A stretch of DNA of 64,000 bases from assembly GCA_963700395.1 (NCBI GenBank), contig CAVOXI010000001.1:372001-436000 (forward strand), in the 5' to 3' direction. Positions 51,204 through 60,436 of this stretch are shown here, one piece after another. Numbering within the stretch: the stretch's first letter is position 1; every line of letters begins with the position of its first letter. The notes under the pieces are model-generated. The model was given only the letters and a program-made list of their open reading frames with translations, was not told the origin of the DNA and searched no databases. Source of the DNA: Prado023 sp963700395 (lineage in GTDB: Bacteria; Actinomycetota; Actinomycetes; S36-B12; CAIYMF01). Both the position numbers and the translations under genes were made by a program.

Positions 51204-51800
51204 CTATCGGCCTGTTCGCTGGAAAACGGACCTGACGGTGCCGACGAGGATGTTCAAGTCCAACCGCGGACCGAACTTGCGCACATACGCGATATCGAGT
51301 CGGACGCGTTCGTCAAACGACATCTCACCCCGCCCTATGACCTGCCACAGGCCGGTGAGCCCGGGACGGACATCAAGGCGCTCACTGTGCCAAGGATCCC
51401 AGGTTGAGGGGCCGAACGACGTTGGTCGGGGACCTACAAGCGCCATGTCGCCCTTGACAACATTCAGGAGTTGAGGAAGTTCATCCAGGCTTGTTTGTCG
51501 AAGGAACTTTCCAATGGGCGTTATTCTCGGGTCATTTGGGATTTTGAAGTCCGGAGGGGGAAGGATATTCAGATGCTGGTACTTGGCCTTCAGATCCTCG
51601 GCGTTGTGCACCATCGTCGCGAACTTGTACATCTTGAACTGCCGGCCGTCTCGACCGGTCCGTATTTGCGTGAAGAATACGGGATTCTCGACCCCTGAGG
51701 CCTTGATGGCGGTGGCGATCAATACGAAGACAGGGAGCAGCAACGGTAAGAAGAAGAGTGCGACCACGAAATCGATCGGGCGCTTAATTAGGCGATACAC
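51204..51800 (-). CDS. Priming sugar-phosphate transferase (ExoY/WcaJ-like)
   Basis: Puts the first sugar phosphate on undecaprenyl phosphate, starting repeat-unit assembly. 198 residues: one N-terminal membrane hairpin (KRPIDFVVALFFLPLLLPVFVLIATAI), then the catalytic domain: NPVFFTQIRTGRDGRQFKMY, KFATM (usually KFRTM), TPIGKFLRQTSLDELPQLLN with the catalytic Asp-Glu, GDMALVGPRP and RPGLTGLWQVIGRGEMSFDE. It is the short single-domain monotopic form. GTG 51800, with GGAGG 11 nt upstream that overlaps the end of the GGDEF-like gene. Confidence 0.93.
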   Translation of the reverse strand: MYRLIKRPIDFVVALFFLPLLLPVFVLIATAIKASGVENPVFFTQIRTGRDGRQFKMYKFATMVHNAEDLKAKYQHLNILPPPDFKIPNDPRITPIGKFLRQTSLDELPQLLNVVKGDMALVGPRPTSFGPSTWDPWHSERLDVRPGLTGLWQVIGRGEMSFDERVRLDIAYVRKFGPRLDLNILVGTVRSVFQRTGR

Positions 51801-51806
51801 GAGAAC

Positions 51807-52385
51807 TCACACCTCCTCATCTGAAAACGCGCTGCCAGCTGTCTCTTCCTGCTCCACCATGGAGACTCTTCGAGCAGAATCCGAGCGGAGCCGATCAATC
51901 AGTCCGCTGACGGTCAGTGCGTCGTCTGGATAGGTCGCGATTGTCAGGTCCGCCGCGAGCCCCGCCCTGGACAGGCCGGCCTTGATCCGCCTCGCGGCCA
52001 CCAGGGCCGAGTCCCCGTCTGCTTCCGGAAGGATGAAATAGCCGACTCCATTGCTGACGAAGGCTGTGTCGTCGGCTCGAAGTGTCGCGTCGATCCCCGC
52101 GACGAAATCTGCCGCTCTGGGTCCCTCGACAGCCACGCTGCAGAGGCTGAGTCTGCGGCCATGTCGCCTGGCTCGGCGAATCTCGGTCTCCATGACCCGC
52201 CAGCCATCGACGCGATTGACTGCGTGCGCCTCCTGCGTGACCCGTCGGGACCTCTGGTGGGCGAGAAAAGCCAAAATGGCGACAACAATGGCACCCAACA
52301 ACAGGGCCTGCCCCTGGATGGATTCGTCAAGCGTGACCTTAGTCGCGATGACCAAGATGCTCGCCCAGAATACAAATAGACTCAA
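51807..52385 (-). CDS. Membrane protein with degenerate GGDEF-like domain
   Basis: 192 residues: two membrane helices at the N-terminus (VFWASILVIATKVTL; ALLLGAIVVAILAFLAHQ), then a domain with the layout of a diguanylate cyclase: DGWRVMETEIRRARRHGRRL, LCSVAVEG, LRADDTAFVSNGVGYFILPE, VAARRIKAGL, TIATYPDDALTVSGLIDRL. The GGDEF active loop is replaced by GVGYFI, so it should not make c-di-GMP. It may sense or regulate polysaccharide output. TTG start at 52385. TAGAAT at 52421-52426 (minus strand) may be the -10. Confidence 0.72.
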   Translation of the reverse strand: MSLFVFWASILVIATKVTLDESIQGQALLLGAIVVAILAFLAHQRSRRVTQEAHAVNRVDGWRVMETEIRRARRHGRRLSLCSVAVEGPRAADFVAGIDATLRADDTAFVSNGVGYFILPEADGDSALVAARRIKAGLSRAGLAADLTIATYPDDALTVSGLIDRLRSDSARRVSMVEQEETAGSAFSDEEV

Positions 52386-52420
52386 GGTCCAACCTCGCTT
52401 ACTTTATCGACGAGGCCCGA

Positions 52421-52426
52421 ATTCTA
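52421..52426 (-). promoter_or_regulatory. Possible -10 hexamer TAGAAT
   Basis: TAGAAT on the minus strand, 35 nt upstream of the TTG of the GGDEF-like gene, in an AT-richer gap. It could drive the downstream genes to the epimerase. No clear -35. Confidence 0.3.
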
Positions 52427-52473
52427 CAGGCCAAGACACAGCGCTGAATATCTACTACCCGTCGCGCGCCAGA

Positions 52474-55400
52474 TTATGCACCGGGCATGAACTTGGTGTC
52501 GATCTTGATGTCGTCAATGTCGGCTTGGAGTCCTCCGGAGCTGCCGGTGGCTCCCACTCGCACGGTTCCGGCACCCACGGTCGTGCCCAGAGGGGTGCTG
52601 GCCGTGGAGGCGAACGGGGAGCCGAAGTTCACGCCGACTGGCGCAATGAATGCCTCGAGCTTCATTGTTGAGGCGCTGGTGCGCACCTCATGCAGGCCGA
52701 TCCGGTAATGCGTCCCAGCAGTCAACTTCTGGCTGCCCCCGATCGTGCTGTTGGCATTGCGCAGTTGGAGGACACCGTTTGCCTTCAGGAGCAGTGCACC
52801 ACTGGTCACCGCAGATGTGCCGGTGCCGTGCACGATCTGGGCGATGCGGACGTCCGACTTGCCGAATGGGCCGGGACGGAACCGGAACGTGGTGAAGACC
52901 TCGTCGGCCGCGGTGAATGTTTGCTCCACGTATGCCGCCACGCTGCCTTGGGGAACGGTCACCGAGACCGTCCCCGACAGCGGCGAGGTTCGGTTCAACG
53001 TCAGCGTGCCCGCGGCCGTGGTCTTCTCGGCTGCATCATTGCCGGTCAGGGAACCGGACTCGAAGGTCATCTCCTTGACCCGAGATCCACGCACGGCTGC
53101 GGTCCACGCCGATGTCGACCCGCTGCGTGTGGCCGCCACCCGATACCAGTGCACCCCCTCTGGGGCACTGTCAGTGAACGTCGTCGATCCCGGGGCCACC
53201 GTGCTGGTCACCGAGTCGGAGAACGACGAGTTCGAGGCCCGCTGCACCAGCACGCTGCGTGCCCGCCTGGACCGGATCCCACGACACGTCCACCGTGGTC
53301 AGCGATGACTGCACCACCGTGAACCCGGTCGGCGCCGCCGGCGCGGTCGGGGCTGACGGGGTGGTGACGGTGGCTTCCGGGGACCAGGGTGACTGCCCGT
53401 TGGCGTTCACGGCTGCGACCCGGTACCGGTAGTCGGTGGAGGCTGACACGGTTTGGTCGTCGTAGGAGCTGGTTCCCGCGGGCAGCGTCTGGCCAACGGC
53501 GGCCCAGGTGGCGCACGACCCGGAACACCGCTGGAGCACGAACCCGGACTCGTCGTTCGAGGCGTCGACCCAGGACAGGCTCACCCGTGTCTCGTTGACC
53601 GCCGAGGCCGTCAACCCGGTCGGCGCCGCCGGCGCGGTCGGGGCTGATGGGGTGGTGACGGTGGCTTCCGGGGACCAGGGTGACTGCCCGGTGGCGTTCA
53701 CGGCTGCGACCCGGTACCGGTAGTCGGTGGAGGCTGACACGGTTTGGTCGTCGTAGGAGCTGGTTCCCGCGGGCAGCGTCTGGCCAACGGCGGCCCAGGT
53801 GGCGCACGACCCGGAACACCGCTGGAGCACGAACCCGGACTCGTCGTTCGAGGCGTCGACCCAGGACAGGCTCACCCGTGTCTCGTTGACCGCCGAGGCC
53901 GTCAACCCGGTCGGCGCCGCCGGCGCGGTCGGGGCTGATGGGGTGGTGACGGTGGCTTCCGGGGACCAGGGTGACTGCCCGGTGGCGTTCACGGCTGCGA
54001 CCCGGTACCGGTAGTCGGTGGAGGCTGACACGGTTTGGTCGTCGTAGGAGCTGGTTCCCGCGGGCAGCGTCTGGCCAACGGCGGCCCAGGTGGCGCACGA
54101 CCCGGAACACCGCTGGAGCACGAACCCGGACTCGTCGTTCGAGGCGTCGACCCAGGACAGGCTCACCCGTGTCTCGTTGACCGCCGAGGCCGTCAACCCG
54201 GTCGGCGCCGCCGGCGCGGTCGGGGCTGATGGGGTGGTGACGGTGGCGTCCGGGGACCAGGGTGACTGCCCGGTGGCGTTCACGGCTGCGACCCGGTACC
54301 GGTAGTCGGTGGAGGCTGACACGGTTTGGTCGTCGTAGGAGCTGGTTCCCGCGGGCAGCGTCTGGCCAACGGCGGCCCAGGTGGCGCACGACCCGGAACA
54401 CCGCTGGAGCACGAACCCGGACTCGTCGTTCGAGGCGTCGACCCAGGACAGGCTCACCCGTGTCTCGTTGACCGCCGAGGCCGTCAACCCGGTCGGCGCC
54501 GCCGGCGCGGTCGGGGCTGATGGGGTGGTCACCGAGGGCATGAACTTGGTGTCGATCTTGATGTCGTCAATGTCGGCTTGGAGTCCTCCGGAGCTGCCGG
54601 TGGCTCCCACTCGCACGGTTCCGGCACCCACGGTCGTGCCCAGAGGGGTGCTGGCCGTGGAGGCGAACGGGGAGCCGAAGTTCACGCCGACTGGCGCAAT
54701 GAATGCCTCGAGCTTCATTGTTGAGGCGCTGGTGCGCACCTCATGCAGGCCGATCTGATAGGTCGTCCCCACCGTCAACGTCGTGCCCGAGCCGACCACT
54801 GTGTTGTAGTTGCGCAGTTGGAGGACGCCGTTTGCCTTCAGGAGCAGTGCACCACTGGTCACCGCAGATGTGCCGGTGCCGTGCACGATCTGGGCGATGC
54901 GGACGTCCGACTGGCCGAATGGGCCGGGACGGAACCGGAACGTGGTGAAGACCTCGTCGGCCGCGGTGAATGTTTGCTCCACGTATGCCGCCACGCTGCC
55001 TTGGGGAACGGTCACCGAGACCGTCCCCGACAGCGGCGAGGTTCGGTTCAACGTCAGCGTGCCCGCGGCCGTGGTCTTCTCGGCTGCATCATTGCCGGTC
55101 AGGGAACCGGACTCGAAGGTCATCTCCTTGACCCGAGATCCACGCACGGCTGCGGTCCACGCCGATGTCGACCCGCTGCGTGTGGCCGCCATCCGATACC
55201 AGTGCACCCCCTCTGGGGCACTGTCAGTGAACGTCGTCGATCCCGGGGCCACCGTGCTGGTCACCGAGTCGGAGAACGACGAGTTCGAGGCCCGCTGCAC
55301 CAGCACGCTGCTGCCCGCCTGGACCGGATCCCACGACACGTCCACCGTGGTCAGCGATGACTGCACCACCGTGAACCCGGTCGGCGTAGGCGGTGCTGCT

Positions 55401-57971
55401 GATGGGGTGGTAATTGTGGCTTCCGGGGACCAGGGTGACTGCCCGTTGGCGTTCACGGCTGCGACCCGGTACCGGTAGTCGGTGGAGGCTGACACGGTTT
55501 GGTCGTCGTAGGAGGTGGTTCCCGCGGGCAGTGCCTGGCCCGACCGGGGCCCACGTGGCGCACGACCCGGAACACCGCTGGAGCACGAACCCGGACTCAT
55601 CGTTCGAGGCGTCGACCCAGGACAGGCTCACCCGTGTCTCGTTGACCGCCGAGGCCGTCAACCCCGTCGGCGCCGCCGGCTGAGTTGCAGCTATGGACGC
55701 GGGCTTGCCCAGGATGCGCACATCATCGATGTCGGCGTTGAGGACCGGAGGAGTTGTCGAGTTGTTCGTGGTGGAGCCGAGGCGGACGCGATCGGCCCGG
55801 GTCGTCCACGCACCCGCCGTGGTCTGCGCGAAGGGTGCGCCCTCGAGTTGATCCGCAGGCTGCACCCACGCTTGAAGCACTGCGTCGGCACCCAACCCCC
55901 GGACTTGCCGGATGCGTAGGTGGTACGTGGTTCCGACGGCGAGAGGCGGGCTGTCCGATCCCACCCGCACAGAGCCGTTCCTCAACTGGAGGGTCGTGGT
56001 CCCGTTCGAGTTGGCCCTGAGGACGAGGTTCCCGGCGTCAGAGACCAGGCTGGAGATAACGCCAAGGCGCACGTCAACAGTCGGCTTCTGAGCCAGGCGC
56101 AGGCTGAACGCCACGGACAGGTCGTCCACGGCAGTGGTCAACTCGTCGAGGTACGACTGCGCCCCGTTGATCGAAGCGGATCCGGAGCCGTGTATGGGGG
56201 TGGCCGAGTTGATGCCGACCGACCCGATCACGCGGTTCGCTCCATCCGTGCCCGTGGAGATTCCGCCCTCGAAGGACATGCTTCGGTCATAGGAACAGTC
56301 GGGCGCGCTCGCCGGCGCGGCCCCGGGGGTTGAGGCCCCTATGAAGACATCTAGCAGGTTCTTGGTCATCTGGGCGATACGCGCATCCCCCAGAGTCGTC
56401 GTTCGAGTCGGATCACGTGGATCAACCTTGTCATCCAGACCCCAGCTCCATGACATGGTTCCCGCGTTGAACACCCAGGCTCCGCTGGGGGCCTGATAGA
56501 TCGCCGCATTGGATGAGCGGGTCAGGTCGTCACTGTCCACGAAGTTTGAATCCGAGAGGAGGGTGTAGGACTGGTTCGCGGGGAGGGGGTAATGACAGCT
56601 GACGCCGTCCGCTTCGTAGCCGACCAGCCCGGGAACGCGATCCCCGTCGGACACGGACGTACCACTGAATATCCAGTGGGTGGAGTTGCGCAGCACGAGA
56701 TCCGTGTTCAGGACCGAGCGACCGGTGCTTGATACGAAGCTCGAGCCGATGAGCTGCTGCGGCGGCCTGTTCACCGGAGGGTCCTGGAAGCGCACGGTGC
56801 GCTTGGTGGGGTCCGATATTGGATCGACCGTCGAGTAGGTGTTGGTGGGGGTGTTCTTGTAGCCAACCATGACCCGGTCGGCAACGCCGGCCGTGGACGG
56901 CTCGAAGCGGACCTGCCAGTAGACGTCATTCGATCCCAGGAAGGCGAGGTTCACGCCGGCGTCACGCGCGGCTTCGGCGGCGTCGAACATGGCTCCAGAC
57001 CAGTACTCGTCGTGCCCCACGCTCAAAAAGCCCTTGTAGGAGCGAAGCCGCTCGCCATGCTCGTGTGTGTCGAGGTTCGTCGAGTAGGCGACGTCGTAGC
57101 CGGACTTCTCCAACCACCTGATGAAGTACAGCTCCCACGACCAGTCGGCGGAGACAAGATCATCCGCGCCACTGCATGCGTACGGCCGATCGAATGAGAC
57201 CTTGACCGCTCTCGGCTTCGTGGAGATCGTGGTGGGGGCTGAGCTCTGATTGTCATAGAGGTTCTTGCCTGTCGCGGGAATGGTGCTGCCGCAGGACTTG
57301 GAGCCATCATTCGGGTAGTTGTTGTACGCCTGATATGTGGCGACACTCTGCTGGTAGAGCAGGTCGGCTGGGCGCGCATCGTCCCGTACGACGAACTGTA
57401 TGTAGTTCTGGAATCCCTGAGCATTGGTCAGGAGCGCAAGGTAGATACCGCTGGTCCAGTCAGGCGGCACGGACAGGGTCGTGGTTGGATTCCACGCGCA
57501 CTCGATGAGCCCGGTGTCCGGCTGCATCGGGCACGCGGGCTGCGCAACCGCCGGGATCGGGCCAACAGTCGCTACGAGCCGACCGCCTAGGCCCTGGTAC
57601 CAGCCCATGCGGAAGATCTGGACCGTGACCGACTGAGCCGGGTTGACGGTGACCATCAGGTCGATGGACTGACCCTTGTTGACACTGGTCGCCGACGCGT
57701 AGCCCTTGACCTGCTTCTCGACGTCATTCGCCGTCTGCGTCCCCGGCGCGACACCAAGTCGCCAGGCTACGGTCCCCGGCAACTGGTTCTCGAGCGTGAT
57801 GGGGTTGGGATCCGGGCTGGCAGCAACTGGGCTGACACTGACAGGCAGCAGTGCTGACCAGAGGAGCAGCACCCCCATCAGCACGGGCCACCGCGAACGA
57901 GGTCTTTCAATCCGTCGCTGTAGCACAGAGAGTACCTTCCGGCCGACTTGAGAGCGCATCATCGCACCCAC
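52474..57971 (-). CDS. Giant secreted DMFA2-like / LamG-like / FN3 protein (two frameshifts as sequenced)
   Basis: About 1831 residues. Signal peptide (RWPVLMGVLLLWSALLPVSV), then about 50-540 a domain like the C-terminal part of N,N-dimethylformamidase beta subunit (VKVSFDRPYACSGADD; LEKSGYDVAYSTNLDTH; SYKGFLSVGHDEYWSGAMFD; GVNLAFLGSNDVYWQVRF). Next come a LamG/concanavalin-like domain ending DIDDVRILGKP, a diverged FN3, an FN3 with FTVVQSSLTTVDVSWDPVQA, LamG-like 1, four near-identical 97-residue FN3 units, the same FTVVQ FN3 again and LamG-like 2 ending DIDDIKIDTKFMPGA. Extra bases near 53259 and 55540 break the frame. Start GTG 57971; ATG 57962 is possible. Stop TAA. Probably a surface or matrix protein. 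Confidence 0.8.
52486..53333 (-). repeat. FN3-LamG module, copy 2 (C-terminal)
   Basis: About 848 bp nearly identical to 54539-55386. The two copies differ mainly in a short stretch (52705-52760 against 54758-54815) and in one extra base near 53259. This is a recent segmental duplication inside one gene. Confidence 0.85.
53331..54494 (-). repeat. Four tandem 291-bp repeats, each one FN3 domain
   Basis: Units start at 53331, 53622, 53913 and 54204, exactly 291 bp (97 codons) apart and nearly identical; the visible changes are single bases, e.g. GACGGGG against GATGGGG in unit 1 and GCGTCC against GCTTCC in unit 4. Each encodes TGLTASAVNETRVSLSWVDA ... YDDQTVSASTDYRYRVAAVN. A diverged fifth unit lies at about 55400-55680. 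Confidence 0.95.
54539..55386 (-). repeat. FN3-LamG module, copy 1
   Basis: Intact-frame partner of the copy at 52486-53333. It encodes FTVVQSSLTTVDVSWDPVQA and a LamG-like domain. Confidence 0.85.
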
Positions 57972-58337
57972 ATCTGGCTGAGGGCAACGAGTCGGGAGCC
58001 TCCGAAACGGTCCCCTCTACGGGCGCGGGGCGCGCGCCCCGTCTGGTCCGCGCGCCCCCAGCCCGAAGATGCCCGCGAAACGGAGGCACGGCTGCTCACG
58101 GTGCCCTTGAAACTGAGCCTTGGGGGAGACGAGTCCTGGGCTGAGCTTGACGAAGGGGCAGAAGGCCCGGTAGGCATGGCGGAGCACTCGGCCTCGCGCA
58201 CTGTCAGTCGGAAGCTTCGATGGGCGGTGAGTCCCACGGGTCATCAGCGGGGCTTGGGCCGATCAGGTCGGGTCGTCTGTAGCTTGCTCCGAGGGTCGCA
58301 ACGCCCCGCGGTCCGGGGAACCGAGGCTGGGTCAGCC
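57972..58337. other. 366-nt gap between two surface-protein genes
   Basis: No credible gene. It holds the GC palindrome GGGGCGCGCGCCCC (58027-58040) and, at its right edge, a hairpin overlapping the stop of the next gene (58323-58339). I looked for c-di-GMP or c-di-AMP riboswitch cores on the minus strand and saw none. It probably contains the promoter of the giant protein. Confidence 0.5.
58027..58040. repeat. 14-bp perfect GC palindrome
   Basis: GGGGCGCGCGCCCC, about 56 nt upstream of the giant protein start. Could be a regulator site or RNA hairpin; no partner copy seen. Confidence 0.4.
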
Positions 58338-58339
58338 TC
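58323..58339 (-). terminator. Hairpin at the end of the Pro/Ser/Thr-repeat gene
   Basis: GAGGCTG-ACC-CAGCCTC on the minus strand, a perfect 7-bp stem with a 3-nt loop, beginning inside the stop codon of the gene. No T-tract follows (GGTTCCCC), so it is at best a weak terminator. Confidence 0.35.
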
Positions 58340-60206
58340 AGGCAAGGACTCGGAACTCGCCCCACGGAATGGCGCTGAGTAGGCTCCGGCCGATTGTCGA
58401 ATCCCACCCTGCTGTTCGTCGATCCTCGAGGTACACCTTTGATGACCCGGAGTTGTCAATGACGTACATCCCGTACACCTGCATTGCTCGAGCTATCGTG
58501 CGGGCGGCTGGCGAGAGTCCCATTCTGCTGAAGTCCGCGTCCGTCAGCGAAGGATTCAACTGGATCCGCGTGCCCTCCGGGATGTCTACACCCGCAACGC
58601 CTCCGAAGTTACCTCCGTCGGACTTGGACGCGGGATAGACGAACTCTGGGGACGGGGCGTGGTAAGCGAAGGCGAGAGCGTGATCTATGCGCCCACTGTC
58701 GACCTCCCACTTGCGGACCAGCCCGGCGAAGTAGGGCGTGCCGGCCCCTCTTCCAGCCAGGCCGTCGGCGAAGCGACCGTTGTAGCCCTCGGTGGTGTGG
58801 TAGCGGTAGCCATTCGTCGCACGGTAGACCCCCGAGGAGTCTCGGTAGAACTGCCAGAAGCTGTACTCGGACCCGCTGCTCGGGTCCCAGAAGACTATCT
58901 GGCCGTCGGATCCGACTCCCGCTTCAACCCCAACGGGGACCGGCACCCCGGTGATCGTTGCGGCAAACCCATATCCCACGCGTGAGTTGTCGCCCTTGTC
59001 GTATGTCGAGAAGTAGCCAGACATCACGATCGTCTGTCTTGGGGTCGAGGTGTTATACCGATACACGGGGATCGTGTACTGGTCGACATCGGAGGTCAGC
59101 GGCAACCCATTGTCGGAAACCGCGGTCACCATTGCAGCAGACCGAGGGTGCAGCATCGGGGACGCTGAGATCGGGGTGTTCCATGGTGAGTTGGCGTCAT
59201 ACGGCCGGCACAGTCCTGCGGCCAGATCCGGACAGGTCCCGGGGCTGACGCTGGGGGTCGGGCTGACGCTGGGGGTCGGGCTGACGCTGGGGGTCGGGCT
59301 GACGCTGGGGGTCGGGCTGACGCTGGGGGTCGGGCTGACGCTGGGGGTCGGGCTGACGCTGGGGGTCGGGCTGACGCTGGGGGTCGGGCTGACGCTGGGG
59401 GTCGGGCTGCTCGTCGCCCCAGGCGGGCTCGCCGAGGCCTTGACGGGGATGGCGACAGCCGCCCAGTCGTCAACGTTGCCGGTCGGACCTCTGAGATCCC
59501 CGTCTGCTCCGAGGGTCTGGTTACCGGTCAGCGACGCCATGGATCCCCACGCCGACACCGAGATCCTTTCGCCACTGGCCCCGCTGGACACGTTGCTGAC
59601 GTAGGCCGTCTGATTGCTGGGGACCGCGAACAACCTCAGACGGTTGGTTCCGAGGCCGAGGGTGAGGTCGCCTGCTGCTGCGTGGACTGTCGCCTTCATG
59701 TTCGCGTTGTCCCCCTGGCTGCGTGTCGGTCCGGCGTTGAGTCCTGGTGTGCCCAGCGCGTTTGCCCCGTTCGCCCCAACCACGGCGTGAACGATCCTTA
59801 CCGCGGCAGCGGCCGAACTTCCCGTGTTCCCGGGCAGGCGCACAACAGGTGTGCCCGTCCACGCGGCGTTCGCTTGCGCGCGGAAGACCGTCAGGGTCTC
59901 GATGCCCTGTGCATTGCGCACCTCCGTCACACGATCAAAGCCCAAGCCATCAGCGAGCACCGACACGTCCAGCTTGCGCCATGTCTGGTGGGCAACTGCG
60001 ACGACGAGAAGGTCCCCGGCCTGTGCCGACCAAGCGGGAAGTCGAAGCGAATTCGAGTTGCCGGAGGAGCTGCGAGTGTCCACAACAGCGACCCCCGCAG
60101 GTTCGCCTGTTGCCGGGGTGAGGGGTCCTGCGAAGGTGGCGAGGGCACAGATCCCACTCGCGAGTACTGCGACGGACCGACGGAGAACGTGCGATGACGT
60201 GGCCAT
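58338..60206 (-). CDS. Secreted protein with SPTPSV repeat linker
   Basis: 622 residues. Signal peptide 1-34 (RRSVAVLASGICALATFAG). Residues 35-255 form a beta-rich domain of unknown family (SNSLRLPAWSAQAGDLLVVA; PVVRLPGNTGSSAAAAVRIV). A linker of nine SPTPSV hexapeptides (about 268-321), likely extended and open to glycosylation, leads to a C-terminal domain (about 330-622) with CRPYDANSPWNTPISASP, GFAATITGVPVPVGVE, RIDHALAFAYHAPSP and AGVDIPEGTRIQLNPSLTDA. I have seen this SPWNTP-type domain in other secreted actinobacterial proteins but know no function. ATG 60206. Lies within the polysaccharide locus. Confidence 0.75.
   Translation of the reverse strand: MATSSHVLRRSVAVLASGICALATFAGPLTPATGEPAGVAVVDTRSSSGNSNSLRLPAWSAQAGDLLVVAVAHQTWRKLDVSVLADGLGFDRVTEVRNAQGIETLTVFRAQANAAWTGTPVVRLPGNTGSSAAAAVRIVHAVVGANGANALGTPGLNAGPTRSQGDNANMKATVHAAAGDLTLGLGTNRLRLFAVPSNQTAYVSNVSSGASGERISVSAWGSMASLTGNQTLGADGDLRGPTGNVDDWAAVAIPVKASASPPGATSSPTPSVSPTPSVSPTPSVSPTPSVSPTPSVSPTPSVSPTPSVSPTPSVSPTPSVSPGTCPDLAAGLCRPYDANSPWNTPISASPMLHPRSAAMVTAVSDNGLPLTSDVDQYTIPVYRYNTSTPRQTIVMSGYFSTYDKGDNSRVGYGFAATITGVPVPVGVEAGVGSDGQIVFWDPSSGSEYSFWQFYRDSSGVYRATNGYRYHTTEGYNGRFADGLAGRGAGTPYFAGLVRKWEVDSGRIDHALAFAYHAPSPEFVYPASKSDGGNFGGVAGVDIPEGTRIQLNPSLTDADFSRMGLSPAARTIARAMQVYGMYVIDNSGSSKVYLEDRRTAGWDSTIGRSLLSAIPWGEFRVLA
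59242..59403 (-). repeat. Nine perfect 18-bp tandem repeats
   Basis: Unit GGGCTGACGCTGGGGGTC, nine copies with no change, coding for SPTPSV on the minus strand. Perfect identity suggests recent slippage or expansion; copy number may vary between strains and is easily misassembled. Confidence 0.95.
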
Positions 60207-60369
60207 GCAGACCTTATCGACAGCCGCTCCTGCGGCCTGAAGGACCGCGGTCGACGGTCTCCTCTATCCTGGTGAGGCGCCACCGTGCAATCGGCGAGGC
60301 CAGGTGGGTGGGCAGGCCCGGGGTGAGTCATCCGCACAGCCGTCCGTCACGGACCGCACAGGAGATCCG

Positions 60370-60390
60370 GGCGACGAGGTTCGCGTCGCC
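60370..60390 (-). terminator. Hairpin downstream of the flippase gene
   Basis: GGCGACG-CGAACCT-CGTCGCC on the minus strand, a 7-bp stem and 7-nt loop about 47 nt after the flippase stop. No T-tract. Possible terminator in the 230-nt gap before the SPTPSV gene. Confidence 0.3.
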
Positions 60391-60436
60391 GGTCGGGGCA
60401 CGACGACCAGCGGGATGAACCTGGGGACCTCGGCCT

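Noticed and set aside
53331..54494. Repeat array as CRISPR or mobile element
   Set aside because: Units are 291 bp, have no spacers, and code for FN3 domains in frame.
57972..58337. Riboswitch (c-di-GMP or c-di-AMP) before the giant surface gene
   Set aside because: Searched by eye for conserved cores on the minus strand; none found, only GC hairpins.
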